A DNA stretch of 64,000 nt. Source: Brevibacillus reuszeri (GTDB lineage: Bacteria; Bacillota; Bacilli; Brevibacillales; Brevibacillaceae). Shown here in pieces: positions 50,967-60,530 of this stretch. The stretch spans positions 1 to 64,000 of the forward strand of contig NZ_BEXF01000023.1 in the NCBI RefSeq assembly GCF_002897295.1, in the 5' to 3' direction. The position numbers were made by a program, and so were the translations under genes. Under the pieces are notes generated by a model. That model did not search any database, was not told where the DNA came from, and saw only the letters and a list, made by a program, of their open reading frames with translations. Each line of letters opens with the position of its first letter. Within the stretch, counting starts at the first letter, position 1.

Positions 50967-52583
50967 CTATATCCTTTCGCCATAATTGGTTATCAAACAG
51001 TCATAATCATGATTCGCGTCTGTTGGAAGCGGGAGCGGTTTCATGAGTATGGCTTTATTCTTTTCGATGAAAGAACTGCGGAAAATTGATAAGGCTGTTT
51101 TACTACCCACATATGGCGTCCGGATAGAATCTTCTTCGTTATTTTCTCTGATCCCCAGATTTTGAAGAGATTGCGTATTATTCACTAGTACAGGGAATAT
51201 TCGATTGGGAAAGGAAGCCATTATTCGATTTAACTGGTCAGATGTAGAAAGCTCTCTAAAAATAGGAAACGATGGTATGCCAAGGGTAACAAACACGCCT
51301 CTCTTTCGTGAGCGAGTAACCGCATGAAATTTATTCGTAGTAGATTGGAGAAAGGGAGAAGCATCTGTTATGTATAGGGAGTGATCAGAGAGAATCATTC
51401 GCTTGCTAATAGCTTGATCGATCTTTGTCATCCACAGCGCATCCATGATCGCTCGGGTACGTGGTGTCCCCCAGGTATCTGCTAGATTGATAAGGAGAAT
51501 GCCTCCGGTAACAAAGTGCTCGTAAATGGGATCACTTTTCGAAATTTCCCCTGCTATCGTGTTCCTAAGAACAGAATTCGTCTTCAAATACATACAGGCG
51601 TTTACAACGTCTTTGATTTGTTCAGAGTAGGCATCAATGATGGTATCTTTACCACTGTGAGGGTGCCCTCTTGGGTATTGGATTTTCTCTTTATGAATAA
51701 CGTCTATATAAGAGAGTGGAGTCCCGCGGTCCTGAAGTGTAAAGGTTTGTTGATAGCGAATGTTAACTTTTACTTGGTAACATGAATGCATAAACTGAAT
51801 GACTGCTCTCATCGATACCATGATCTCTTTTGTTATGGCTTTGTCCGAATCGGTTGTATCCCCTTCCTCCTCTGAAAGCGGGGAAGAAAATTGGCTTTCG
51901 AAATTTGAAACAAGACTCTCAAGCGTTTCGGTTGCCTTTCTAACCAGATAAGGATCGGCATATAAATGAAGCCACTGGTCTATCGTACAATCAGAGCTAT
52001 CAAATAAACTTTCATAGGTGTTTGTAATGCTCTTTTTTGTTTGGGAGTTCTCATCGTTAGATAGATTCCTAATATGATCTTGGTATGTGTGTAGATACTT
52101 TAGGAGCAGCGTATGGGAGTAAACATGCGATTGTGCGTGTTGATTCAATGAATGCCTATCTTCTGAAAAACAAGATATAAGTCTAACCATGGTGATCGCT
52201 GCATCCTTAGGTGTGCCACTCAAGGGATTGATAGGCCATGGTAAGTCAGTGAGGGTATTCCAGATGATTAGGGTATCTGAGTGCGCCGTGGAATACACTT
52301 TTTCAACAGCTCGTTCAAAATGATGTTGGCTACGTACGAGAAGCGTGATACCTGTTAAATTTCTCTTCCATGACTTCGTCTGGTAATTTGCGAGATCTTG
52401 GTTAAAGAGCGGGTAAAAATAACTGTCCCAAATATCTGACTCTTGATTACCTCCTATTAATAACGGTGCCCTTCTTTCGTTTACTTTGAGTGTGACTAGA
52501 GCGGGAGAAGCGGGACTTGCCAATACACGTTCACCTATCACAATGGTTGGGCCATCTTGTCTCGTGCATGTATCTTGATCCAT
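50967..52583 (-). CDS. Degenerate VirD4-like paralogue (pseudo-ATPase)
   Basis: 538 residues from ATG 52583 behind AAGGAG. The order of blocks follows the coupling protein: PINPLSGTPKDAAITMVRLI, WLHLYADPYLVRKATETLES, then VTGGILLINLADTWGTPRTR, YITDASPFLQST and GVFVTLGIPSF. The Walker A site is gone (LLIGGNQESDIW) and the Walker B DEF is TDA, so ATP hydrolysis is unlikely. Retained over its full length, so probably functional as a structural or regulatory partner. Confidence 0.65.
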   Translation of the reverse strand: MDQDTCTRQDGPTIVIGERVLASPASPALVTLKVNERRAPLLIGGNQESDIWDSYFYPLFNQDLANYQTKSWKRNLTGITLLVRSQHHFERAVEKVYSTAHSDTLIIWNTLTDLPWPINPLSGTPKDAAITMVRLISCFSEDRHSLNQHAQSHVYSHTLLLKYLHTYQDHIRNLSNDENSQTKKSITNTYESLFDSSDCTIDQWLHLYADPYLVRKATETLESLVSNFESQFSSPLSEEEGDTTDSDKAITKEIMVSMRAVIQFMHSCYQVKVNIRYQQTFTLQDRGTPLSYIDVIHKEKIQYPRGHPHSGKDTIIDAYSEQIKDVVNACMYLKTNSVLRNTIAGEISKSDPIYEHFVTGGILLINLADTWGTPRTRAIMDALWMTKIDQAISKRMILSDHSLYITDASPFLQSTTNKFHAVTRSRKRGVFVTLGIPSFPIFRELSTSDQLNRIMASFPNRIFPVLVNNTQSLQNLGIRENNEEDSIRTPYVGSKTALSIFRSSFIEKNKAILMKPLPLPTDANHDYDCLITNYGERI

Positions 52584-52615
52584 TCTCGTATCTCCTTTTC
52601 TTTTCTTTGCCTTGA

Positions 52616-52849
52616 TTACATCCACGTGGTGACGACTGTACCACTTGGAATACCTAGGATTACTCCAATGATCGGTGCGAATTGGAGCGGGTACTTAGAA
52701 GGATCTCTCAGAATCTGTACGATCGGATAGAGAATCGTGATGAGTATGGGTGCGTAAAATAAGTCACTCCGAAACGTTGACTGCATATAGCAGCTGATCA
52801 TGACAACAAAGCAAGTTATGATACATGGCAACAAATATGTTTTGACCAT
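52616..52849 (-). CDS. Small membrane protein, 77 aa
   Basis: ATG behind GGAGGG. Three hydrophobic segments nearly fill the protein (VKTYLLPCIITCFVVMISCY; LFYAPILITILYPI; IIGVILGIPSGTVV). Size and topology are compatible with a VirB3/PrgI-like or pilin-like transfer component, unproven. Confidence 0.55.
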   Translation of the reverse strand: MVKTYLLPCIITCFVVMISCYMQSTFRSDLFYAPILITILYPIVQILRDPSKYPLQFAPIIGVILGIPSGTVVTTWM

Positions 52850-52977
52850 TACTATCCCTCCTTCACTTTTTTGGAATCTCCGTATCATGAGGAATGTTCT
52901 TCAAAGTAGAAAAACAGACAATGATGATCCGGAAACGGAACTGGTAAGAAGAGAGGGCTCTATTCCCTCTCTTCTCG

Positions 52978-54096
52978 TTAATAGTCATCCGCGTTCCCAT
53001 ATTCGAGAGTACGTGGTGAAATACTATTCTTCCCTATGCCTACCAATCCGTGTTGGAAACCAAGCGGGGAAAATAGTCTTTCGTGACTGATAAACCATAC
53101 GTATCGATAGTATTCTTTGTATGTATTTGCAAACGTATGAATTTGATACGCTTCAATGAGTTGTTGGATACTTGAATCACTTGGTACGATAAAGACAAGA
53201 GCAAAATCATCTTCCAGTAAGTGTTCACCACGCTGTGCAAATGCACTTAGCTGCTCCAAACGTTGAGTTAGAAAACGATCGACCTTTTGCATTCCTGATA
53301 TACGTTCCATGACTAAATGAAATGGGCCATCTGATAATGCGATTTGAGCGGAGCAAGCTACTTTTCCAAAGGTAGAGATTTGAGGATGATCTTGCCAAGA
53401 AATCAAGGCATCGTTTTCAATGAGTTGTAATTTGATCTCATTGGAAGCAATTAAGTTTACGGGAAGATTGGGAGATCGAAGAAAATCGGAACTCCCCATA
53501 CAATGCATTCCTGGTTCTGTCAGACGAATGTAATCTTTCCCGGTATCGGTTAACGTGATGATTCCGGGGTAATTTTGTTCCGGGTCACGTTCACCAGTAA
53601 ACTTTCTGCGTTCTACCAATCCGTACTTTTCTAGGCGATCCAATCGTTTATTAATCGTGCTGTTTGTAAGTGGCTTGCAAGCTCTACGAAATTGATCTTC
53701 TGTTAAAGATTTTGCTAAAGCAGTTGTTACCAAAATTTGATGTTCTGTTGAAGTTAGGACACCTGTATGTTTTGCTTGCACAGCGTATCTAGCGAGTGCA
53801 AATCGATGCCTGGTTTCAATCAACTTAACCTGCCAAGTTGGTACATCCCATTTACTCAGACTCCCATCTGCAAAAGCGTATGAAATGGTAGGTACTTTTC
53901 GAGCTATTTTCAAACCTGAGTTTGCCGCAATTCTGAGCCCCCCAGGTTGAGGGGCATCAGAATGGGACGATTGGTTGTTATTGGTCAAGAGGTTGCTCGT
54001 GTTGTTGTTCTCGTTGTTGCTCCCGTTGTTGGTTCTGTTGTTTCCTGATGTCGCGGTTGCTGATCGTGATAAATTTGTTGTATCTGTTGGTCTCAT
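52978..54096 (-). CDS. Winged-helix protein with low-complexity N-terminus
   Basis: 372 residues; ATG with GGAGGGAGA upstream, inside the preceding gene. The first 45 residues are Asn/Ser/Thr-rich. A winged helix follows (LTEDQFRRACKPLTNSTINK; RLDRLEKYGLVERR), then an alpha/beta domain (FALVFIVPSDSSIQQLIEAY). The domain order resembles the replication-relaxation-type protein at 58364..59671. Its N-terminal coding region overlaps 53978..54955 by 119 bases in another frame. Confidence 0.55.
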   Translation of the reverse strand: MRPTDTTNLSRSATATSGNNRTNNGSNNENNNTSNLLTNNNQSSHSDAPQPGGLRIAANSGLKIARKVPTISYAFADGSLSKWDVPTWQVKLIETRHRFALARYAVQAKHTGVLTSTEHQILVTTALAKSLTEDQFRRACKPLTNSTINKRLDRLEKYGLVERRKFTGERDPEQNYPGIITLTDTGKDYIRLTEPGMHCMGSSDFLRSPNLPVNLIASNEIKLQLIENDALISWQDHPQISTFGKVACSAQIALSDGPFHLVMERISGMQKVDRFLTQRLEQLSAFAQRGEHLLEDDFALVFIVPSDSSIQQLIEAYQIHTFANTYKEYYRYVWFISHERLFSPLGFQHGLVGIGKNSISPRTLEYGNADDY

Positions 54097-54955
54097 TGAA
54101 TGCGTTCTCCCTCCGATTAACCACTTTTATGATGGATCCGCGTCCCTTTCGCTCATCTTCATTCAAATATTCCAATCGAAAATTAACTTTGTCGCCTGAG
54201 GCTGGAGGTTGAAGGCCTATTCTCGGGGTGCAACGGATCACAATTCCTGTTTTGTCGACCTTTACAAAGTAACCTTGCCATGATTCTCTTTCATACAAGG
54301 AAATATTCACAACTTCACCTGAGTAGTATTCGTTTACTTGGAGAATATCGGATGCCCCAATCCATGGATCAGGAATCAAGGCTTTTCGTGAGACTTGAAT
54401 AAGTTGCTGGTCTTTCCAAATTCGAACGACTTGAAGTTCGATGTCATCCCCAGGTTGCAGATTGATATCTTGTGGTAATTCTGGGACATAGGTATGATCC
54501 CAATCCTCTTTCCGCATCCAAACGTTTTGGCCAAATACATTGAAGTGAAGTTTTCCAGTCTCGACGTTCATGCTACGGAAGTTAGCAAGAAGCACTTGTT
54601 GTTCTTGTACCGTCTTCCATAGATTTTCTTTCAGGATGTCTAATGCCTTAATTCGATTGAGCATGATTACGTTATTTTTTACGTCTACTCGTTCTACTAG
54701 AAATGGTTCTTCATAGCCAACAAAACCAATGAGAGAGTCAAACTTGTGTGCATCGAAGTGTTCCGCATTGCAGACGGCAATCGTACCATCTGGAAACTCT
54801 ACTTCGAGTGCCTCAACCGTTAAGGTTTCACCATTAATTACTCTTGAAATGGACTGACGATGTGTAATCATACCGGAGAGTATTTTTTCACTCCTCTGAT
54901 ATTCTCTAAATTCCGCAGCTTTTTCCGTTGTCAATTTGAAATTCTCTAAACTCAT
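53978..54955 (-). CDS. S1-like RNA-binding domain protein
   Basis: 325 residues. Two regions look like S1/OB barrels: PGDDIELQVVRIWKDQQLIQ then VSRKAL, and YYSGEVVNISLYERESWQGY then FVKVDKTGIVIR. The C-terminus is a Gln/Arg/Glu-rich tail encoded by the same bases as the Asn-rich start of the next gene. Its ATG overlaps the stop of the coupling-protein gene (ATGA). Role in transfer or RNA handling is inferred. Confidence 0.6.
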   Translation of the reverse strand: MSLENFKLTTEKAAEFREYQRSEKILSGMITHRQSISRVINGETLTVEALEVEFPDGTIAVCNAEHFDAHKFDSLIGFVGYEEPFLVERVDVKNNVIMLNRIKALDILKENLWKTVQEQQVLLANFRSMNVETGKLHFNVFGQNVWMRKEDWDHTYVPELPQDINLQPGDDIELQVVRIWKDQQLIQVSRKALIPDPWIGASDILQVNEYYSGEVVNISLYERESWQGYFVKVDKTGIVIRCTPRIGLQPPASGDKVNFRLEYLNEDERKGRGSIIKVVNRRENAFNETNRYNKFITISNRDIRKQQNQQREQQREQQHEQPLDQ

Positions 54956-57900
54956 TCGTCTTCTCCTCCGATACTTCGTCTTCTATTCTTGTTTTTGTGT
55001 TCTAAAGCGTCTGCTACAAACGTTTTTAATAACTCATCCTTATCGGCGGGAACCGGTGCCTCTTTAAAGTTCTCTGCCTGTAACACCTTATCTGGATGCT
55101 GGCTTCTCTGTTGTCTTATTGGATGAGATTGAGCAGCAGATTGGTTCTGGTTATTCTTTTGTGGAGAGGGAGCGGGCATTAAATTTGATAGATCCACATT
55201 TTCATATGGATTGTGATTTTGAACGGACGGTTGATCTTCGTGTTTCGAACCGTTTCCATCAGGTGGTGATACCGTTGGAGCCATAGTTGGTGGTTTATCT
55301 TCTCTTTCTTTTCTCGGCATCACAGGTGGACGAATATCAAGAGGGTTCGAACGATTTGCTTCATGCTTAATGACGTTGTTCGTTACTCTCGACCCCATCA
55401 CTCTACCTGGCTTAATGTCTACTTCTCTCTTGTTTTCCCGAGGATTTAGAGTACGTTGAACTCTTGGTGTAATGCTATTCCTTTGATTTCTCAACTCTTG
55501 AACATGGATTTTTTTACGATCCACTTCATGCAAGTTGTGCTGCTTGATTTCTTCCCCTTCCAGGAATACTGGAATTTCTGGCTCCTTGTTCTCTTGTTCC
55601 GTTTGCGTTACTGATTGGGTAGTTTTGATAAACTCCTCATAAATTGGAGTTCCTTCTAATCGCAAAATGGGTAACAGAGAATCATCGTGCTCGTTGGTAT
55701 CAACATCTTGCTCAATTCGTTCCTTAACTGGCGGGGCAGTTGGCATTGAGAAATCAAAAGGTTGAGCAGATGTTGTTTCTCTTCTTGGAACCATAGGTGG
55801 CTTCTGAGATCCACGTCCAGGTTCTGGGGCTTGCCTTGTTTCTCGCTGGACAACTCTAGTTTCCCGGTTTGTTTGTCTTTCTAGGAGCGGGGCGCTGTGA
55901 TCCTCTGTGCTGTGTACTTGTTCTAGATCTTTTCCAGCTTTGAAATCTTCAGCATCTTGGTCGATTAAGCCACAAACGTATTTGCCTTTAGTAACAGGAC
56001 CTTGTGCTGCTTCATAATGAATTCTTTCGACCCATGCTGAGAGTGCTTGCGAATCGGGTTTTTCCTTCGCGTTCTTGAATTCCTTCCTTGGAACGAAATC
56101 CGCTTTTACTCGTCTAGCCGTTTGTTGTTCGTTATCGATGTTAAGCTGTAATACAGCTTCGAATTTTTTGCTTTGAGAGATTTCATGAGGTGCAAATCTT
56201 GGAACCTCTACTAAAGCGTAACCTTCCTTTTCTGACATCCCGGGAGAGTCCTGATAAGCAGAGGAAAACGTACGACCCTCTTGAAGTTGATAAATTTCCT
56301 TAGTACCGAAGTATTTAGAGAAATACTCTGCATCAAGGAGCGGGACACCTTGGTATACCATGCGATTACGATGAACACCGATGATTGTCTCCAGATAGGC
56401 TTTTGAGAATCTACTTTCCATTTGGGCCATAGTCTGCATACCGATCGTGACGAAACCTCCATATTTCCGGGCATTTGCCGGGAAGTCCGGGTAAGATTCG
56501 TATGCATATTTAGGAAACTCATCGACTACGATGTGATGTCCGTGAGGCTGGCCCTTAGAAATATCTCTTCGATAAACAGCCTGTACCATAGACTGAAGCA
56601 TTATCTGTGCAAAGTAACCGGATAGCTTTCCCATGATCCCGTCTGCGGTGTTGATTAATAGGACGCCACCAGTACGAAGCAGAACGTCTAGATCAAGGCC
56701 ACTGTCTCCAAACATAACTCTTCTAAAGTAGGTATTTGACGACATTTGATTTAAGACGTTGGTCAAACCAGTGATTTTCTCTGCGTACTTATCTTCTAGT
56801 TCGATTTCTCCAGCGTGTGGACTATCAGGGAGATACTTATTAACTTCTCCTCTAAAATTCGCTTTGGGTACGACAATCTTGTGAATGAAACTAGATGTTT
56901 GTTCAATGATGGAGTAATACGAAAGATCATCGCCATCGAACTGATTCTCCCAGTCTTCTGGTAGGAGGAGCTGTAAGGAATACGCAGCTTGTTTTACTAA
57001 CCAAGGATCACGATACATCTTCATTAACGTATCTAATGTACACGCATTATTCCCAAAAACTTGTTGGTAGGTAAGATACGGCTTTCCTTTGGTAGGATCG
57101 GCAATATCTGGATATGTAGGGGCATACGTGCGAATGATCGACTCGATTTCTTCTCTCGCATCGTGAAAAAGCTTCACTAGCAAGATGTGGTAATACAAAT
57201 GAACAGCTTGCGTGTTTTTATAGAAATCTTCTTGATCGGGTTGAAGCCCTTCTAATACAAACACAAATGTGGCTGCTACTGTTTCAGCTGGACCTCGAAG
57301 CGGGTTATAACTCTTGCTGTCTTGATTTTCTGGATCGAGATAATAGATCGCTTCTTTGGGTATACCGTGAGCTCGCGCGAGTTGGAACGATTTCGAACAC
57401 AAGTCATTACTCGGATCGATAATTGTTAACCCGGATAACCGTTGAGATAGTGTTTTATCATCATCTGTCTGAAAGTTATTGATATAATTGACAAGATGCT
57501 TCATATCAAGGCGAATGACTGGTAATAGAGCAGCTGCGGATTTACCAGTACCAATGGATCCGACAATTATCGTATGAGTTGCACGATCGATGCCTCTCAT
57601 TATCGCCTTAACCTTAAAAAACGCATCAACATATATCCCAATACAGATATCTGCGTATTTTCCTGCACGTTGCATTTCTGTAATGCCTTGGAGTAGATGG
57701 TGATTGAATTCATAATTTGCGAACCACTCGTGCCATCGTTTCGAATGTTGCATTAATACTCCGATGAACCAAGCAAGGAAGAAGTAAACCGCATATATCG
57801 GTAAGATCAACAATCCCCACGTGAACCACACAACGTTATCTTCCAGAAACTTATCCATCGTTTCTGTTTTGCCTACATATTGCACCATGAGTTCCGCAAT

Positions 57901-58371
57901 CCAGGGGGTGAACATTTCTTTAACAGGAAGAGAAGACCACGAAACCCACTTCGCAAAGATGACCAAAATACAGAATCCGAACATAATGTACCGAAAAGGT
58001 AGCTTTTTGAGTTGCTTCACTTTTGTACTAAATAACCATGTGCTCAGTCCTAAGATCCCCACGTAAAGAAATGAGAAGAATCCTATGTCTTGTGGATTGA
58101 AGTATGCCAAGGTAAATAAACTTTTCCATGGCCCCGCCTTAACATTCTCTAATACAACTGTTTTGCTCCACATCTCTGGTGGATAATACCAGATGACCAT
58201 GACTTGAAGTATCGATCCGATAATAGAGCATACCGTGATGAAAGTGAGAAGAACTGTTATCAGGAGCGGGATAGCGCGGATTACTTTTTCAATCCCAACC
58301 TTTTGAACAATGTCCTCTACGCGCTTTCTAGCACGTAGAATGATGGGCACTTGCGAAGTGATCTTACTCAA
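54952..58371 (-). CDS. VirD4/TraG-type coupling ATPase
   Basis: 1139 residues. Four N-terminal membrane segments (about 32-60, 97-116, 126-146, 180-205), Walker A GSIGTGKS at 271-278, an all-alpha domain, TGGVLLINTADG, and Walker B HHIVVDEFPKYAYE, then GGFVTIGMQTMAQMESRFS. The last 400 residues are disordered, Pro/Gln/charged. Such ATPases pump DNA-protein substrates into a type IV secretion channel. First big gene of a leftward operon; 8-base overlap with the upstream gene. Confidence 0.85.
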   Translation of the reverse strand: MSKITSQVPIILRARKRVEDIVQKVGIEKVIRAIPLLITVLLTFITVCSIIGSILQVMVIWYYPPEMWSKTVVLENVKAGPWKSLFTLAYFNPQDIGFFSFLYVGILGLSTWLFSTKVKQLKKLPFRYIMFGFCILVIFAKWVSWSSLPVKEMFTPWIAELMVQYVGKTETMDKFLEDNVVWFTWGLLILPIYAVYFFLAWFIGVLMQHSKRWHEWFANYEFNHHLLQGITEMQRAGKYADICIGIYVDAFFKVKAIMRGIDRATHTIIVGSIGTGKSAAALLPVIRLDMKHLVNYINNFQTDDDKTLSQRLSGLTIIDPSNDLCSKSFQLARAHGIPKEAIYYLDPENQDSKSYNPLRGPAETVAATFVFVLEGLQPDQEDFYKNTQAVHLYYHILLVKLFHDAREEIESIIRTYAPTYPDIADPTKGKPYLTYQQVFGNNACTLDTLMKMYRDPWLVKQAAYSLQLLLPEDWENQFDGDDLSYYSIIEQTSSFIHKIVVPKANFRGEVNKYLPDSPHAGEIELEDKYAEKITGLTNVLNQMSSNTYFRRVMFGDSGLDLDVLLRTGGVLLINTADGIMGKLSGYFAQIMLQSMVQAVYRRDISKGQPHGHHIVVDEFPKYAYESYPDFPANARKYGGFVTIGMQTMAQMESRFSKAYLETIIGVHRNRMVYQGVPLLDAEYFSKYFGTKEIYQLQEGRTFSSAYQDSPGMSEKEGYALVEVPRFAPHEISQSKKFEAVLQLNIDNEQQTARRVKADFVPRKEFKNAKEKPDSQALSAWVERIHYEAAQGPVTKGKYVCGLIDQDAEDFKAGKDLEQVHSTEDHSAPLLERQTNRETRVVQRETRQAPEPGRGSQKPPMVPRRETTSAQPFDFSMPTAPPVKERIEQDVDTNEHDDSLLPILRLEGTPIYEEFIKTTQSVTQTEQENKEPEIPVFLEGEEIKQHNLHEVDRKKIHVQELRNQRNSITPRVQRTLNPRENKREVDIKPGRVMGSRVTNNVIKHEANRSNPLDIRPPVMPRKEREDKPPTMAPTVSPPDGNGSKHEDQPSVQNHNPYENVDLSNLMPAPSPQKNNQNQSAAQSHPIRQQRSQHPDKVLQAENFKEAPVPADKDELLKTFVADALEHKNKNRRRSIGGEDE

Positions 58372-59671
58372 TGAGATTCACCTCTACCCTCTTCCACGTA
58401 CGTTTGCTTTCTGACCATTTCCAAGCATGCCTTAACCCTTTTTGGCTCATCGTATGTAGGTCAATAGAGAGTACGTTATTAAAGGCATGAAAGGTTGGTA
58501 CATCATCCATACGGTTTTCGTGTGAGTCATGAACCAAATATACAAAGCAATCGTATTCCGCATTGCTCATGCTATTTGCGAAAATTGAAAGGTCATATCT
58601 TTGCATCTCTGATAGACATGAACCCGGCTCTGCTTGTAATTGAAAAATGACCCTGTGCTTCGTGTTAGCATGTTTCTTAAAAAGGAAATGTACCTTATCA
58701 CATGATGGAATTTGTTTTCCAAGCTTTTCGCATGCTTCAATATACGTGTATTGGGCGATCAAGCCTGTTTGATTAGGATCGTAGGAAATCTGTAGCGCCT
58801 CGGAAAATATGTCACGGCGCTCTGGCTCGATAAGCTTCTCCAGGTAACTGATTAGCCAGTCTATAGTGAGCGCTGAAGCTCCTTCTATGACTTCAAGCCT
58901 ATCTTCGAGTATGAATTCACCTAGGTACTCAATCGCCAATCTTTTAATGTTTCTCCGTCGAGTAATATTCTTCTCAGTATGAGAGGCGAATAAGATTACA
59001 TGCTTTCCACTCTGGGGGTTATCCCTAAACCACTCCGCGTAATTATGAAATTTGGAAGTGATTTTTCTGGTATTCTCTGTCCCCATATCCATTTCAAGAT
59101 TGATGGTCAAATTGCTGTGACCAACAGAAATGATCCAATCAGGCCTATGTGTAACATGACCAATTTGATTAACGTAATGCGGCATGCGCTTTGGTTCTTT
59201 GAATGAAAGACCAAGTGTCGTAAGCATCTCATTACCATAAACAGAGCGAATCTGACGGATAAACTCAATAATCCAATTTTGTGTATGGTAGTGATGAGGT
59301 AATAACCTATCGGATACCATTAGTTCTTTAGCATCGAAATGGTTTTTCTCGATGATCTTGTTATCAGGACCATAGCGATTGTAAGGTATGCCCAAAGTTG
59401 CTACAGCATGACCTACTCCATTCTCCGTTAGGTAATACACATAGATCGGATTGCCAACCATTCCTATTTGGGGTAATCGTCTTCTTCGCACAAGATTTTT
59501 TGCTATGAGAATTTGTAATCGCCGATTGAACTTTAGGCGATATTTATTCTCCACATCGTATCCGCAGTACACACAAATCTGTGGAAGAGTTAAATGGCGA
59601 TGATCGTACAATGCTACAAGGATGTCATTGTCTAGATCTTCCGTGGCTTTTCTTTTTACTTGCTCTGCCAC
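58364..59671 (-). CDS. Replication-relaxation family protein
   Basis: 435 residues. N-terminal winged helix (ILVALYDHRHLTLPQICVYC; LQILIAKNLVRRRR; YYLTENGVGH) and the family core HRPDWIISVG then LTINLEMDMGTENT, a nuclease-like strand pattern. The family is typical of Gram-positive mobile elements next to VirD4-like genes and is thought to act in plasmid processing for transfer. First gene of the operon, behind the attenuator leader at 59697. Confidence 0.75.
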   Translation of the reverse strand: MAEQVKRKATEDLDNDILVALYDHRHLTLPQICVYCGYDVENKYRLKFNRRLQILIAKNLVRRRRLPQIGMVGNPIYVYYLTENGVGHAVATLGIPYNRYGPDNKIIEKNHFDAKELMVSDRLLPHHYHTQNWIIEFIRQIRSVYGNEMLTTLGLSFKEPKRMPHYVNQIGHVTHRPDWIISVGHSNLTINLEMDMGTENTRKITSKFHNYAEWFRDNPQSGKHVILFASHTEKNITRRRNIKRLAIEYLGEFILEDRLEVIEGASALTIDWLISYLEKLIEPERRDIFSEALQISYDPNQTGLIAQYTYIEACEKLGKQIPSCDKVHFLFKKHANTKHRVIFQLQAEPGSCLSEMQRYDLSIFANSMSNAEYDCFVYLVHDSHENRMDDVPTFHAFNNVLSIDLHTMSQKGLRHAWKWSESKRTWKRVEVNLIE

Positions 59672-59696
59672 GAACAGCTCACCTCCTTTCTAAAAA

Positions 59697-59798
59697 CAAA
59701 AAACCCGAGCAAAAGTATAGGGGTAAAGAATTACTCCTATTACTTGTGCTCGGGATATCCGATGCAATTTATTTGGTTGTTGATACGTGACCACTATA
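59697..59798 (-). promoter_or_regulatory. Promoter -10 and terminator-type leader of the transfer operon
   Basis: Minus strand: -10 TATAGT (59793..59798), about 45 nt of leader ending GCATCGGATATCC, then a terminator with CCGAGCACAAGTAATAGG and CCTATACTTTTGCTCGGG arms and TTTTTTG. Fourth member of the shared leader layout. Confidence 0.65.
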
Positions 59799-59869
59799 AC
59801 ATGACTTCCAGGAAAAAGGGAATAGTTTCGTTAAAAAAAGTGAAATTAATTGATGTTTTGAAATGACTT

Positions 59870-60530
59870 CTTGATGCCTATATTATATCCGGGTTTTTCC
59901 ACCGTTTCATAATGTGTTTATTTGAAGTGAATTAATATCAAAATGGAAATGCTTCTGGATTCAGGATTCCCATGAGAAAATCCATCTTTCTACTATGAAA
60001 ACAATGATGAAATTAATTGTGACATTAATTTAGAGTTGAAGTTTATGCATTCTTTCGCTGCTTAATATCGTGTTAGTAGAGTCATTTAGATGAGTTATCT
60101 GGCCTTGTTGTGTGTGAGGTTTATAGATTATGTTTGCAAATCAACTGTGGTTTTAAAAAGAATTCACTTTTGGTACTATTGTAAATTTCGAACAGACTCG
60201 ATCCAATGGCGAATATCACATGTAAATTGGCGATTATAGTAAAATGTGCAGATTTCCCTTCAGAAATGAGGCTTTTTCGATAGTTTTACTAGTATTCTCT
60301 CAGAATTAAGTTCATATATATTAGAGTGAGAAACGCACAAGAATAAGATTGAACAATCATCTGCTTTGATTACAATAGTGAACGACATCAGTCACAAATA
60401 ATGTTACGTTAGATTTCGTATGTATATAAATATAATTATAGATATGTTTATGTTTATACTTGTATTCTGTTTATATAGATGATACCCTTAAGTTGTGCAT
60501 ACCAAAATATTCATATAAAGGGTGAACTAT
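59870..60530. other. AT-rich interval upstream of the actin-like gene; possible centromere and promoter
   Basis: About 650 bases with no gene. In ParM-type systems the centromere (parC) lies here, but no clear direct repeats were found; only loose pairs such as TGTAAATTTCG and TGTAAATTGGCG. The last 60 bases (TTTATACTTGTATTCTGTTT ATATAG) look promoter-like. Confidence 0.4.
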
